A stretch of DNA of 64,000 nt from Saturnia japonica (lineage: Eukaryota > Arthropoda > Insecta > Lepidoptera > Saturniidae): assembly GCA_033032175.1 (NCBI GenBank), contig CM065304.1, positions 6,262,001 through 6,326,000 on the forward strand, written 5' to 3'. A program made the translations under genes and the position numbers. Shown here in pieces: positions 27,201 to 35,428 of this stretch. Numbering within the stretch: the first letter of the stretch is position 1; the number at the start of each line of letters is the position of its first letter. The notes beneath the pieces are model-generated. The model did not search any database. It was not told where the DNA came from and saw only the letters and a list, made by a program, of their open reading frames with translations.

Positions 27201-30200
27201 ACTGCCCAAACGAATCTAAATTGTTTCTGCAGTTGGCCTCCTTTTCAAAGTAGTGCCTACCATTTAGTATTTGATTTAGAAGTAAAATATATTAGCTACA
27301 ATTACATGCTTCCCTCATAGGGCAAAATCCAAATGTGGATTGACATATTTCCGTTTGACAATGGATTATGTGTTCCCATGCCCGTTGATATTACTCCTCG
27401 GAAGATGGAAGACTACGAACTGAGGCTCATAATATGGAACTTATCTATTCAATGGTTTCATGGCGATGCTTTGCATGGAAAGAAACAAGCAGATATGTAT
27501 GTAAAGGCGTAAGTTTTTTTAAACAATATTCTCTTGGATGATAATGTCTGACTACAATTATATCTCACGGATTGTGAATGTATGACTAGGCAATGTCATC
27601 AGCCCAGCTATACAAGCGAGAATACTAGGAGCGCATTGTGCGCTATCCCTTTTATATTTTCAGCAGTAGGGTTAGTATGAATATTTAATAAAGATGTTAT
27701 GTCCAATTATACATTATCTAAATAAAATTTTCCCAGACTTTTTCAATACTGGATCTCTCCTTATCCTCACTGACAATAGATATGACTATGATCGCTAAGG
27801 AGTTTTTAAATAATCACACTTATTTTTATTGAAATAACTACACGCATGCAAAAGAGTATTTAAGTAACATTATATTTTTCCTTACCGTCAAGCGCTAGAC
27901 CAAACCTCTAGCTATGTTTTCGTAATTTCTACTTTTATTTTGTCCGGGATCCCAGGTTAGATAACCCTAATTGAAACATTTAAATTCAACAAATATTAAT
28001 ACTCAAGTCGCTAAACGCTATTAAGTTTGGGCATTCAGCACGAGACTCGTCATGTTATAAGGCGAGTGTTCTGAAGAGCTGGCAACCTTATTCCCTCGTC
28101 TCCTTTTCATAGCAGAATTACACACACTGGAATCATAACTTTACGATAACCTTCACCTTGTTTGGAGATAAAAACCTTGCAATGTAATTCATGCCTTTTC
28201 CTTATCTTGAAGCTGTTGGGCAATCTTCTAGCTAGTGTATTCTCTCTTTATGATATCGGGTATATTAAGCGAAATGTGAGGAGGTATTTATGCACAGCAT
28301 CAACGTGCGATGAAATGTTACTATAAGAAAAAACATTATTTCTATCAATTGAATGTCCAAACTAAAATTAATCCATCACAGATGGATTGGTAGTGAACAA
28401 GAAGCTCAGTATACTGATGTTCACCATTGGAGTAAATCTGGAGAAGGTAGTTTTAATTGGCGTATGATCTTCCATTTTCAATACCAGCACACCGTTGGCA
28501 AGGTTAGTAGTATTTTGACTTCTTTCACTTCCTTCCATAAGGGTTTGCTTATCAATGTAGAAATGATTACACTTTGCAACTCGACTATCCTCAATACTAA
28601 TTGAAATTAAATACTATTTAATCCCACGGAGACTACTTGCTTTATCTGCATCTAAACTAATTGTAATTTTATTATTACTGTTTAGTCAATATGGAAAGCG
28701 TAGTGAGTGATATGTAGTTTAGATTAATACCTATAATATAAAAACTATATTCATACTGGTTTATTAGTGTCAGATAGTGCGCGTTAAATCACGGTTTTAT
28801 TATAAGGGGCCATCCATAAATTACGTCACACGTTAAGGGGTTGGGAGGGAGTTGATGAAGTGGGACATTGTGTGACAAGGGGTGGGGAGGGATCACAAAT
28901 TTTGTGGCATTACATTTTTTTCAAAATATAATATTTTATATCTAAGTACAATAGAACTTCTTTAAGTCGAAAACCTCCCAAACTCGAAAGAATGTGTTCC
29001 CTTTCATTCAAGCCCCAAAACCTTCTTTGCACTAAATCTCAACCGTCTAGTCAAAATAATCAGAGAAAAAATTAAATTGGACTTCTGTATCTCGAACATA
29101 GCAATGTTTTATTTAACAACTTTTACAACTCGATTATTTGAAATTTATTACCTTTATAGTTCGAAGAAAAATAAGTTATAGATTAAGTTTTTATCTTTCA
29201 TTAAAATGATTTTTTTTTATGTTTTGTTAATTTTTATACCTTTGTTTCATTTGATGTCGATTTTATTGAAAAATAATTTAAATGGAAATTAAAATAATTT
29301 CCAAACACTGCTGTTTTAATTTCATAAATTTCTAATTATAAAATTGCAAAATATGTGACATCACACTAGGGGGTCTCACAAATGTGGCCAGCTGTGACAA
29401 GGACGGGGGAGGGGTCAAAAAATCATGAAATTCGTGTGACGTAATTTATGGATGGCCCCTAAGTAGAAATTTACAATGCGTAAAGATCCAGCAATAAATT
29501 AACGAAACCTTTTGTTTACTCAAGTCTGACGTATTACAACGAATTAGAGGTAGTTTGCAGTAATTTTATTAGTTATAAAAGTTATTGCCCTTGGCTGAAA
29601 CCTGAGCATCATTTACAAAGAATCCGCGACGCGTGAAAACCTTGATGACGTCAATCCTACGTCGTATATGTAAGCTATTTATAATTTAAGATACACATAA
29701 TATGTCACATCAGTATAATGCTTGTCGACATCGTTTTATTATAAAGACTGTTACTAGTAGCTCTTTTTTCCCCCATTCGACTATATAATATCTGGTAGGT
29801 AACATGATTAGTCTCTGTCACTTCTCTGACTCCAGTTTCATAATATCTAATAAAAGTCAGATTACAGTATAAATAGGTTCTTATTATATTATGTAATATA
29901 TTATCAAACAAACGAACAGCATACATTTTAAATAATCAAAAAGGAATTTCCCCCAGATTTTTCATATACTATACATTTTTATTAGTATTAAAAAAACGTT
30001 TTAACAGACCTGTAATAATGACTGCTTTTCTTCACAACAAACAAGCTAGTGAAGAAAGAGACGGGTCCTTTCATCGAGTTTGAGGAACTAGCTTCACCGA
30101 TAGTTGTCATACAAGTTTTAGAAAGTGATTCATCACCCCAAGATGATTTTATAGGTAATATAGATATAATTACGATTTTTATTTATTACTCTATCGAAAA

Positions 30201-33200
30201 CGGGACTATGCCTGACACTATCGCTGATAGAAAGTAAAGTTTAAGAAGAACGGTGACTAACGAAGGAATAGTTTATGAATGCTCGCGATCGTAGTGCAAA
30301 CCTTCAAGCATGCAAACATACAAGCATACGAACAGAACGAAAGAAACATAATAGATATACGCAATAGCTTACGATTCTGAAATATTACGCCTTAAAGGGA
30401 ATCGACGACAAAAGCGAAGGTTCGCAAATCACAATTTTGAGAATACTAACACGTCTTATCTATACTAACACTAGAAAAAGGTAAAGTTAGTTTGTTTCTA
30501 GGAGGTAATCTCTGAGATTACTGATTTTATTCTGGAAATTCTTACATTGATACAAGGTAAAGTTCTTCCTGAGTGGCATTCACATAGGTTAATTGATGCC
30601 AGCGAAATTGTGGGTGGTTGCTCTTTATATAAATTATTATTATCGTACGATTTTTCAGCCGCTTTAGCGCTTGATTTAAATGGCATGTCTGAAGGGACTG
30701 ATTCATCACAGCAGTATTCAACGGAATGCAGGAAAACGAAAAAAATCAATCTCTTCTCGACGAGATCAGTTCGGGCTTGGTGGCCGATGTTCGCTCCAGA
30801 TCGGCAAAATGGATTGAATGTCCACGCTGTTAGTGAATAGTAACATTTTCGCTAAAACTGTTGCAAATATAAATTGCTTCTATTCTGATATCTGAGAATA
30901 TATTATTCAATTGAAACATTACATTTAAATAATTATTGCGTAGTAACAAACGCGTGCGAAGCCGCGAGCACACCGCTAGTTATATACTATACATATAAAA
31001 TGTCTTGTCCTGAATGACTGACGGATCAACGCACAGCCTAAACCGCTTGAGACCTTAAACTTGGGGGGTGTGTTCTTTGTATGACGTAGGCATCTGTTAA
31101 GAAAGGATTTTCTGAGGTGAAAAAGGGGGCAAATTTTGTATGGTACAACGTGGTTCCTTGGTCCAATCTACTTCAAATTTTGCATAAACCTTTTTTAAAA
31201 GAATTGACGAAAGATGTGTTTCGTCTTTTATTGAAATTCATCCCCTAACGGGGTTAAAAAGGGTACAAAGTTATTATGGCGGTGATTTAATTCAAAGTTG
31301 ATGTCAATATTCCTTAGTGCTTTTGATTTAAATTACATTTTATTTTGACGCGTGTTTGAAAACTTAATCGGATTTTATTCAAAAAAGGTTGAACTCACTT
31401 CAAAAAGTAAGCAAATACTATTTAAAATTGAAATATCTCAAAAGTCACCGTACTATATTAGTACCTCATTAGAAGGTTTCTAAGCTTAAAGAGGTTATGC
31501 ACTTTTAGGACACTGCCTCATAAGGACGTAGAGTTCGAAATTTGGAATGGTAAGGACTAGAACATTTTGGTTAAAAACTATACGAATCATTCCATATTTA
31601 AAAAAAACGTAAAATCTATATTAATACTTTTTTTACTTTGAAAATTTACAAGTTTATTTTTTTGTTCAAGATATTGTGTTTAGAATAATACGAAGTAATG
31701 GTGTGGTACAGTCGGGAAGATATTTGCAATTTCATACAATTATCATCTGCGTCTGTGGCCCGTGGAATGATTGATGATGTTGATGAATGATAATGAATAG
31801 GTAGCTGTTAATTGGTTGATGACGCCAGATGATAAACATGGTAGAAAAGTATCCACAAAGATAAATAGATTAATACCACGCGTAAAAGAAATAGAGCTTA
31901 AAAAAACGGCTCAAGTTCTATTAAACATTTTTAAGTTTTTCATGATTGAGTTTGTCAGTTTTATATACGAATTTAAAGCAGGCGCTTTACTCATGAGGCT
32001 CTTTAGATTATGTAATACTAATAATATATACTTATGATATAATACTAATACTAATAATATAATAAATAGGAAAAGGTTTTTGTTTGTTTGTTTAAACACG
32101 CTAATCTCTGGAACTATTAGTCGGATTCAAAAAAATCTTTTCTTATATAATAGTCAGACTCACGAGGAATAGTATAAGTTATATAACATTAGGCTACAGT
32201 TTCTAGCTAGCCTTGAATATTGATTTTTGTTACGTAAGTCGGAAGCCGAAGCCCTCCCTGTTTTATCCACGTGCGCTGGCGTTATCGTTAATGATACGAA
32301 AATACAATGTTCTACAAAAATATTAGTCCTTTGTTGAAAAGTGAAAAGTGATTTATAAGGACTATATTATTAATCCTTACGAACAAAAGTTACTTCATCA
32401 TAAACACAATTTTCTGAAATTAAATTATGCTGTTTATAGTATGTTATTTGGATAGATAGTTTAGGAGATAATGAGAAATTAAAATAATTTGTACTTGCGG
32501 GAAGAACAAACCAGCTGTCGTCTGACATCTTTCTGAGTCCTTATGACCTGGTGGCCTTTAAGAAGAGAGCTTATTCTTCCCGTGGAGTACAGCCAGTTAC
32601 CAATATAATGGCATGATGCTCGAAAACAATGTGGTTAAATATATTCGCAGTTTATCACTATTAGTTAAAAGTTGAGTGGTAGGATATGAAAATCACGGTA
32701 ACGCCCGCTATATTAGCAAGGAGAGACGTATTCCGTTCGAGAGTCATACAATCCATACATTCATCCATCCAAGTGAGGTAGTACCCGACTGTATACCGAC
32801 CATCATGTACATAGTGTCCCTCCTTTGGCTTCTTGTGTTTCGGGATCAATCAATATTTATCCAGCCGAGAGTTTTAGAGACGGACATGACAATGGAGACC
32901 AGCTAAAATTGGTTTTTGGGATGTACTGTGCGTACCATCATATACAGTACCCTCACTTTGTCGAGCATCTATATACCTACTATATTTACATAATTAAGAT
33001 TTAAATTCGTTTACGTAACATTTTAATATATGTTTACAAATCAGTTACAACTTATCTACAATACATTATATTTGGTTGCAGGGTATGATTGATTTAGAGA
33101 TGACTTTGCTGCCATCTAAGAAGGCTATATTTTTCCCAGTGGGATTGGGTAGAGATCCTCCTCAACCGCTACCACAACCACAACGGTATGTAATCTATAT

Positions 33201-35095
33201 ATTAATACGTGAAGCAAAAGCTTTCGATACTTTTTAAGCGTATTGCGTGCACGGAAGACTGCAAGATTTGGCATGGTTAAAGTTTATATGGAGGAGTACA
33301 GAAAGCTAAAATTTATCTATAATATCTGTTACTAATATATTAAATTAATACTGCGAATCCTAACTTAACCAGTGCCATTATACTGTGATACTGTGGCGAG
33401 TGAACTAAAGACTATTTGTTGCATTATCGTGGCGACTGAATGTTACTCAATCACGCAAAAACGGCTGAACGTATATCAATGAAATTTGGCACTCCAATAG
33501 TCTATGACCTGGAATAACACATAGGGTACTTTTTATTTCGCTAAATATCAAAGCCTAACAACAACTGTTATCAATTTATATTTGTGGTTAGTTAATGTTC
33601 GCTTGTGAATTATTAATTACTTTCTATTGTTACTTTCACTGTTCTAAATGACAACAAGTAAGGTTTACTTTCTGAATTAAATAATATGTATAAGTATATA
33701 TATCGATACCTAATTAATATGAATTACACCGTAACTTTCATTACAATAAAATGCAGTTTTATCATACTAATATGTATTATAATGTGAAAGTCTGTATGGT
33801 TAGATGTTTTTTTACACAAACATGCAAATAAGACTGAATGGATAGGGATTGAGTACCGAAGTTCACCGAGATTTCGGAGTACGTCATTTTAGCCGTTTTC
33901 ATGAAGACATAGTAAGCGTAGCGCGTAGTGCGCGTAGTGCGCGTAGTGCGCGTAGCACGCGTTACCCTTCCCCGCTAGGCTATAAATAAAAATATTTATA
34001 AAACAGCCTCTTGAGCTTTATGTGTGAAGATTCTACATATAACAACTCTGCGCACCACGGATTCACTCCTGTTAATACTATCCGACAAACACAGCGCCGC
34101 CAACGCATCCGTGTAGTCTATCATAATTGCTTCCTCCCGCAAGTACCAAATTATTTTAATTTTTCATTATCTACTAAACTATATTTATGTGTACTTCATA
34201 AAATTGCCTTTATCATGAAGTAACTTTTGTTTGTAATGATTAATATGCCAAGTCTAAAAATAACGCTTATAAATCACTTTTTAATTTTCTTCAAATTTTA
34301 CCTTACCTTACTTTACCTTTGCAACAACCTACCTGTATCGGAACGAAACTCGACGTGAAGTTGCTCCCACACGAACATCACTCTCAACGGAAAGGCTTTT
34401 TGAACGCGCACGGTCATTAACAATTGTCACTGTAAAATGTATTGTACTAGTTGAAATTAAAAATATTTCACGCTATAAAGTTTTCTTTTTTATACGTCCA
34501 CCAAATTAGTAATGGGTCATCGCATCCGCCGCCGCACTACCTTATTGTGGCTTTTTATAAGAGATACGCATATGTTATCGCTGATTTTTTTTAGATATAC
34601 TAAGGACCAATATTTTTGTAGAACATTATATTTCCGTACCTATCATTAACGATTACGCCAGCGCATGCGGATAAAGCAGCTCGGGAGGGCCTCAACTTCC
34701 GACTTACGTAACAAAAATTAATATTTAAGGCTAGTTGAGAGTTTTAGCCTTATGTTAGAAGCCTACACTATCCCTCGTGAGTGTATCTATAACATACAAA
34801 AAAAAATTAATCCGACTGGTAATTCCAGAGATTAACGCGTTTAAACAAAAAAACTCTTCTGCTTTATTATATTAGTATAGTATAGATAGCTTATTAATAT
34901 TGCAAATACAATTGTAGAATATTGTTTTGCAGATCGAAGCTGAAAGGATCGAAGCATTTTCCATTATTGGAGAGTTTGGTACGTTACGGCGGTCTGGAGT
35001 ATGCACTAATTGGAGCAATTCTTATTATAACTTTAACAATTCTCTGTTTATATTCTGATATCCCTAAAACAGTACTCGAGTATTTTTTCGATTAG
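5009..35095 (+). CDS. Ferlin family membrane protein, 5' incomplete, 31 exons
   Basis: Ferlins are large tail-anchored proteins with many C2 domains that act in calcium-triggered membrane fusion and repair. I assembled these exons: 5009-5149, 5401-5545, 6068-6233, 6453-6612, 6722-6908, 7177-7370, 7529-7670, 7757-7783, 7971-8143, 9604-9834, 11276-11443, 11934-12085, 12783-12965, 14228-14344, 14938-15069, 16152-16301, 18824-18960, 20452-20801, 21026-21294, 21822-21860, 21998-22212, 23037-23228, 23632-23802, 24134-24282, 25649-25803, 27321-27508, 28382-28502, 30046-30154, 30659-30828, 33082-33185, 34933-35095. All introns are GT-AG and phases agree except at exon 12, which lacks one base. The total is 5,000 nt. 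The order C2B, FerI, C2C, Fer helical region, C2D, C2E, C2F, C2G, membrane anchor matches the family; no DysF is seen. N-terminal C2A and the start codon are missing. Insect misfire/fer-1-like or otoferlin-like are the likely subfamilies; I cannot separate them. Confidence 0.93.
6453..6908 (+). CDS. Ferlin exons 4-5: C2C domain
   Basis: The acceptor is 'gattatttcag' at 6442-6452, chosen because it restores the phase left by exon 3 and gives the family motif E-N-L-L-L-P ahead of C2C. A stronger-looking AG at 6425-6426 would break the frame. Exon 6453-6612 gives the N-terminal strands (NTFVRVTFCGLT). Exon 6722-6908 gives NYNPIFCEQVSIVEMFP and the closing strands IGSVHLSLAQIS. No acidic calcium cluster is visible in the first loop. 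Confidence 0.85.
7177..8143 (+). CDS. Ferlin exons 6-9: post-C2C linker region
   Basis: Exon 7177-7370 opens with GFIPTFGPSLLHMYG, a strongly conserved ferlin stretch that follows C2C, and contains FHRGALLVSL. Exons 7529-7670, 7757-7783 and 7971-8143 continue the segment before the helical Fer domains, including the motif LPDFRFRMYRNNMI. Exon 8 is only 27 nt and was placed by phase: it reads through between donor GTGAGT at 7671 and donor GTAAGT at 7784. In dysferlin-type proteins DysF would come later than this; no tryptophan-arginine DysF signature is found in the following exons. Confidence 0.85.
9604..11443 (+). CDS. Ferlin exons 10-11: helical FerA/FerB-like region
   Basis: Exons 9604-9834 (77 codons) and 11276-11443 (56 codons), both phase 0 to 0, encode a charged, leucine-patterned, mostly helical segment (for example LVGELNKAIDDTAENILKFL and VKLLLAETKTIAQNLKPLVY). 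Its position between the post-C2C linker and the W-P-D segment fits FerA/FerB. Sequence similarity to those domains is weak by eye, so the domain name rests on order. A 1.4-kb intron separates the two exons. Confidence 0.75.
10229..10865. mobile_element. Probable hAT-type MITE in a ferlin intron
   Basis: The left edge 'caatggtccccaaactttttt' resembles the CAGTGGTTCTCAAACTTT terminus of many hAT elements, followed by a 'gtagaccctttacc' block. The right edge around 'cgacctggggttg' could be the degenerate partner. It encloses a 110-bp tandem duplication. No transposase coding is seen. Boundaries and class are inferred from the terminus alone. Confidence 0.35.
10627..10845. repeat. 110-bp direct tandem duplication
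   Basis: Two adjacent copies (10,627-10,736 and 10,737-10,845) share 'gttcgaaatcgacccctagcggtcc' and 'tctagagatacatcaggaaa' (split here into short quotes), with about eight differences. The period is not a multiple of three. It lies wholly inside the intron between ferlin exons 10 and 11. Confidence 0.85.
11934..12965 (+). CDS. Ferlin exons 12-13, with an apparent one-base frameshift in exon 12
   Basis: Exon 12 (11,934-12,085) starts TYEGWPDIVVWLL, the conserved ferlin W-P-D segment, and reads to RGK at 12,051-12,053. From 12,056 the family-like reading moves to another frame (CGRIQTMNMK) and runs into a good donor, GTATGT at 12,086. In the original frame a TGA follows at once. The exon is 152 nt and one base short of in-phase. 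Exon 13 (12,783-12,965) is phase 0 and encodes GKIELSLWMGL and FLPDGYKI, which precede C2D. Either this allele is frameshifted or a base was lost in assembly. Confidence 0.85.
13046..13567 (+). mobile_element. Non-autonomous Helitron, full-length type
   Basis: The 5' end 'ctatacaattaataaaatt' followed by 'aagtgtctgtt' and the 3' end 'cacgggcacagcaagt' match other copies in the window (minus strand 37,877-38,348; truncated at 43,441-43,719). Helitrons start with TC and end CTRR after a short hairpin without terminal inverted repeats or target duplications; here the ends have drifted to AC and CAAG. It is non-coding and lies in the intron between ferlin exons 13 and 14. Confidence 0.6.
14228..16301 (+). 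CDS. Ferlin exons 14-16: C2D domain
   Basis: Exons 14,228-14,344, 14,938-15,069 and 16,152-16,301 are all phase 0 to 0. They encode ECRAFIYRAKLL, then KTLTPIWNQVLKI, then GKTELIGRIQIQPVV and KLQWYDLYKG, the usual C2D pattern. The first calcium loop, D-x-D-S-F-S-D-P-Y in vertebrate ferlins, is replaced by IDNSNLGYTFV, so calcium binding here is doubtful. The donor of exon 14 is GTTGGT at 14,345, a weaker site than its neighbours. Confidence 0.88.
14395..14690. repeat. Dispersed repeat with tRNA-like segment
   Basis: The segment contains 'aaagctcaggctcaggtattcgaactcgtg' (a degenerate pol III B-box context on the minus strand) and 'cacgctaccaactaagccg', which resembles the anticodon side of a tRNA. 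A related head occurs at 4,790-4,905. The left part has 'ggtggtagctagccaggcggg', also seen in altered form at 23,950-23,990. It is intronic and non-coding. Confidence 0.4.
15117..15393 (-). repeat. tRNA-headed SINE, copy 1 (minus)
   Basis: On the minus strand the head reads 'gactgctatgatcgaggtcc' followed by 'tgggtttcaatcccagg', a pol III B-box inside a tRNA-like arm. The body continues through 'gcccgattaatggcaatagg' and ends near 'acaggcgtgatg'. The same element is found on the plus strand at 24,505-24,750. Both are in ferlin introns. Confidence 0.7.
15456..15530 (+). repeat. Non-LTR retrotransposon 3' tail motif, copy 1
   Basis: The motif 'cggtgaagctgtaaaagcc', a short inverted GC pair around 'gcctgaggcttcaggg', then 'ctaacagta' and an A-rich end. 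The same motif occurs twice at 40,281-40,450 and in weaker form at 35,905-35,975. It is short, hairpin-forming and always followed by an A run, as expected for the 3' end of LINE-type insertions. Confidence 0.55.
16468..16950 (+). repeat. Dispersed repeat family B, copy 1
   Basis: Shared ordered blocks with 32,046-32,460 and, reversed, 34,200-34,888: 'ctctggaacta-cagtcggatt', 'tatgatagtcaga', 'gtgcactgg', 'aatacaatgctttac' and 'gaacaaaagttacttcatca'. It is non-coding. The reversed copy ends in 'tattagtatagtatagat', which resembles a lepidopteran Helitron 5' end, so the family may be Helitron-derived. Confidence 0.65.
18480..18797 (-). repeat. Dispersed repeat family A, copy 2, ending 27 nt before a ferlin acceptor
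   Basis: Reverse complement of family A: 'cttccgtgcacgcaatacgc', 'ctttctgcgctcc', 'agattagcggtcgcccaa'. Its end 'tttttgcttcac' (to 18,797) is 27 nt before the exon start at 18,824. The acceptor tract 'ttattaatttattccatttaataag' therefore lies at the junction. Confidence 0.75.
18824..21860 (+). CDS. Ferlin exons 17-20: C2E domain and linker
   Basis: Exon 18,824-18,960 is a linker (ends FTTYK). Exon 20,452-20,801, the longest at 350 nt, begins DIYWWGLRDVNI, the W-G-L-R hallmark that opens ferlin C2E, and contains LTIRLYDQSTFGR. Exon 21,026-21,294 is a charged linker ending in the conserved D-W-W motif (SDWWMRFLSS). Exon 21,822-21,860 is a 13-codon acidic microexon. The acceptor of exon 17 follows a repeat copy by only about 27 nt. 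Confidence 0.88.
21998..24282 (+). CDS. Ferlin exons 21-24: C2F domain with intact calcium site
   Basis: Exons 21,998-22,212, 23,037-23,228, 23,632-23,802 and 24,134-24,282. The C2 core reads FLVRVYIVKGVDLIAKDFTG then KLDPYSVISCG, keeping both aspartates of calcium loop 1, and LYDYDAMSADELIGS, keeping the loop 3 aspartates. This is the only C2 in the gene where the full acidic set is obvious. Exon 24 has the conserved W-R-D segment (SKWRDCIKPS). The family name C2F uses the seven-C2 dysferlin scheme. Confidence 0.9.
22430..22690. repeat. Probable LINE 3'-end fragment
   Basis: The phrases 'cttcttgtctttatctcacc', 'gggtcggctcaacaggttttt' and 'cttccattcttctctatca' resemble a widespread lepidopteran LINE tail I recall as RTE-like. 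No reverse transcriptase reading frame is visible in this short piece. It sits in the intron before ferlin exon 22. Confidence 0.35.
24505..24750 (+). repeat. tRNA-headed SINE, copy 2 (plus)
   Basis: Plus-strand version of the element at 15,117-15,393. The head is 'gactgctatgatcgaggtcc' then 'tgggttagattcccagg'. The body has 'gtgcccgattaatggcaata' and 'ggcgaactgtgggtgtacat'. The tRNA-like head would carry pol III A and B boxes, but no full cloverleaf is kept. Confidence 0.7.
25228..25595 (+). repeat. Dispersed repeat family A, copy 3
   Basis: Begins near 'ttaatacgcgagaag' and follows family A order: 'taagcgtattgcgtacacgg', 'ggttgaagtttatatgg', 'cactcaacgaaaagtaa', 'aaaaagtcgctgttcgaatt'. It ends about 50 nt before ferlin exon 25 (25,649). 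Confidence 0.75.
25649..30828 (+). CDS. Ferlin exons 25-29: C2G domain
   Basis: Exons 25,649-25,803 (LVPEHVETRSLYNP, a ferlin signature), 27,321-27,508 (QMWIDIFPFD and LRLIIWNLS), 28,382-28,502 (GEGSFNWRMIFHFQY), 30,046-30,154 and 30,659-30,828 (LALDLNGMSEG, then INLFSTRSVRAWWPMFA). The acceptor of exon 29 is 'gatttttcag' ending at 30,658. It is the only nearby site that continues phase 1 from exon 28. The open frame upstream of it (30,502-30,658) cannot be joined in phase. Calcium loop residues are only partly kept. Confidence 0.87.
26451..26594 (-). CDS. Candidate small secreted peptide (47 codons), nested antisense in a ferlin intron
   Basis: The minus-strand ORF runs from ATG at 26,594 to TAA at 26,451. 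The first 19 residues, MKYIFILVLQIILLGLCYA, form a near-ideal signal peptide: a positive N-region (K2), hydrophobic core and small residues before a likely cleavage after C-Y-A. The predicted mature part is 28 residues, starting KPAKKNTG and ending FLGTES, basic then mixed, with no cysteines. I do not recognise it. It could be a short hormone or immune-type peptide, or the first exon of something longer. It lies between ferlin exons 25 and 26 on the opposite strand. A Helitron 5' end starts 29 bp upstream of its ATG (at 26,623), so its native promoter may be lost or replaced. Confidence 0.45.
   Translation of the reverse strand: MKYIFILVLQIILLGLCYAKPAKKNTGVIKGRTDSVEFAFTFLGTES
26623..27154 (+). 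mobile_element. Non-autonomous Helitron
   Basis: The 5' end 'tctatactaatatcataaag' (TC start) and 3' end 'gaagtttcgcgggtcagctagt' (CTAG-T) match lepidopteran Helitron ends. The same 3' end recurs at 47,080-47,108. The interior shares 'gtaacaatcgtgtgtga' and 'tgggaggcgggcg-cacctat' with that copy. It is non-coding; the ORF at 26,925-27,125 is part of the element. Confidence 0.7.
28210..28310 (+). pseudogene. Relic of a non-LTR reverse transcriptase C-terminus
   Basis: One frame reads KLLGNLLASVFSLYDIGYIK then RNVRRYL, matching in pattern the tail at 38,600-38,688 (KLWNHLPGNVF, YDIGSFKRNV). This L-W-N-x-L-P, Y-D-x-G, F-K-R pattern is typical of the last residues of LINE ORF2 in insects. The preceding 150 bp may be more of the same ORF but carries stops. 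It is intronic, between ferlin exons 26 and 27. Confidence 0.55.
28805..29460. mobile_element. MITE with long terminal inverted repeats
   Basis: The left end 'aggggccatccataaattac' plus 'gtcacacg' is mirrored by the right end 'cgtgtgac' plus 'gtaatttatggatggcccct'. That gives 28-bp near-perfect terminal inverted repeats at a spacing of 656 bp. Subterminal G-rich blocks ('ggggttgggaggg', 'gggtggggaggg', 'ggacgggggaggggtc') flank an AT-rich core. No transposase ORF is present. This terminal sequence is widespread in arthropod genomes as far as I recall; the superfamily is uncertain. It is intronic (ferlin exons 27-28). Confidence 0.85.
32046..32460 (+). repeat. Dispersed repeat family B, copy 2
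   Basis: Shares ordered blocks with 16,468-16,950: 'ctctggaactattagtcgga', 'tataatagtcagac', 'ttaggctacag', 'acaatgttctacaaaaatat' and 'gaacaaaagttacttcatca'. It is in the intron before ferlin exon 30. Confidence 0.65.
33082..35095 (+). CDS. Ferlin exons 30-31: C-terminal membrane anchor
   Basis: Exon 33,082-33,185 encodes GMIDLEMTLL followed by the conserved ferlin segment before the anchor. Exon 34,933-35,095 encodes a single hydrophobic span, YALIGAILIITLTILCLYS, then a short luminal tail and TAG at 35,093-35,095. A cytosolic multi-C2 body with one C-terminal span is the standard ferlin topology. The donor of exon 30 is followed after about 20 nt by a copy of repeat family A. Confidence 0.92.
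33205..33425 (+). repeat. Dispersed repeat family A, copy 4, starting 20 nt after a ferlin donor
   Basis: Starts 'ttaatacgtgaagcaaaagc' and follows the family order ('taagcgtattgcgtgcacgg', 'ggttaaagtttatatggagg') before truncation at about 33,425, where a copy of the 161-bp unit begins. The preceding exon donor is at 33,186. Confidence 0.75.
33915..33961. repeat. Short tandem repeat of 'gcgtagtgc'
   Basis: About five copies of a 10-bp unit (agcgcgtagtgcgcgtagtg, continuing to cgtagcacgcg), much richer in CG than its surroundings. It lies in the last ferlin intron. Confidence 0.85.
34200..34888 (-). repeat. Dispersed repeat family B, copy 3 (reverse, interrupted)
   Basis: Reverse complement of family B with blocks 'atgaagtaacttttgtttg' (34,215), 'ctaaggaccaatatttttgt' (34,600) and 'taattccagagattaacgcg' (34,820). 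It ends 'tattagtatagtatagat', like a Helitron 5' end in reverse. About 340 bp of unrelated sequence splits it. It ends 45 bp before the last ferlin exon. Confidence 0.6.
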
Positions 35096-35422
35096 TTCTT
35101 TGTTTTTAGTTTATAATCAGTTCTGTGAGATCTATTTTTGAAAAGATCATTAAGTCACTCATATTAACGATTTAAGCGGAATGAAAAACTCTTTATAATG
35201 ACGTGCTAAGGCGTTTCGTTTTTTTCAGTCCAGCATTATAACGGTCACTTCAGTAATTTTATAGTGTACAATTTAATATAAGATGAAGCGTTGAAATTCA
35301 GAAAAAACTAATAATAACACCAGCCTGTAAATAATTCGAAATAACGGAACTCCAGGCTGAACTAAAGGTGTCTCGCGACCTCATGCAAAGTTTAATTTGC
35401 CGCCCCTATACAATATAGACAT

Positions 35423-35428
35423 AATAAA
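35423..35428 (+). terminator. Candidate polyadenylation signal for the ferlin gene
   Basis: The first canonical AATAAA after the ferlin stop codon lies 328 nt downstream ('acataataaatgttaa'). AATAAA is common by chance in AT-rich DNA, so this is a candidate only. A second lies at 35,763. Confidence 0.3.

Noticed and set aside
30502..30658. Open frame upstream of ferlin exon 29
   Set aside because: It could be read as exon extension, but no acceptor in it continues phase 1 from exon 28; the site at 30,657-30,658 does and gives the family sequence.
31816..32037. ORF after an AG at 31,800 that could be an extra ferlin exon
   Set aside because: No ferlin-like residues; exon 29 joins exon 30 directly in phase with a conserved sequence across the joint.
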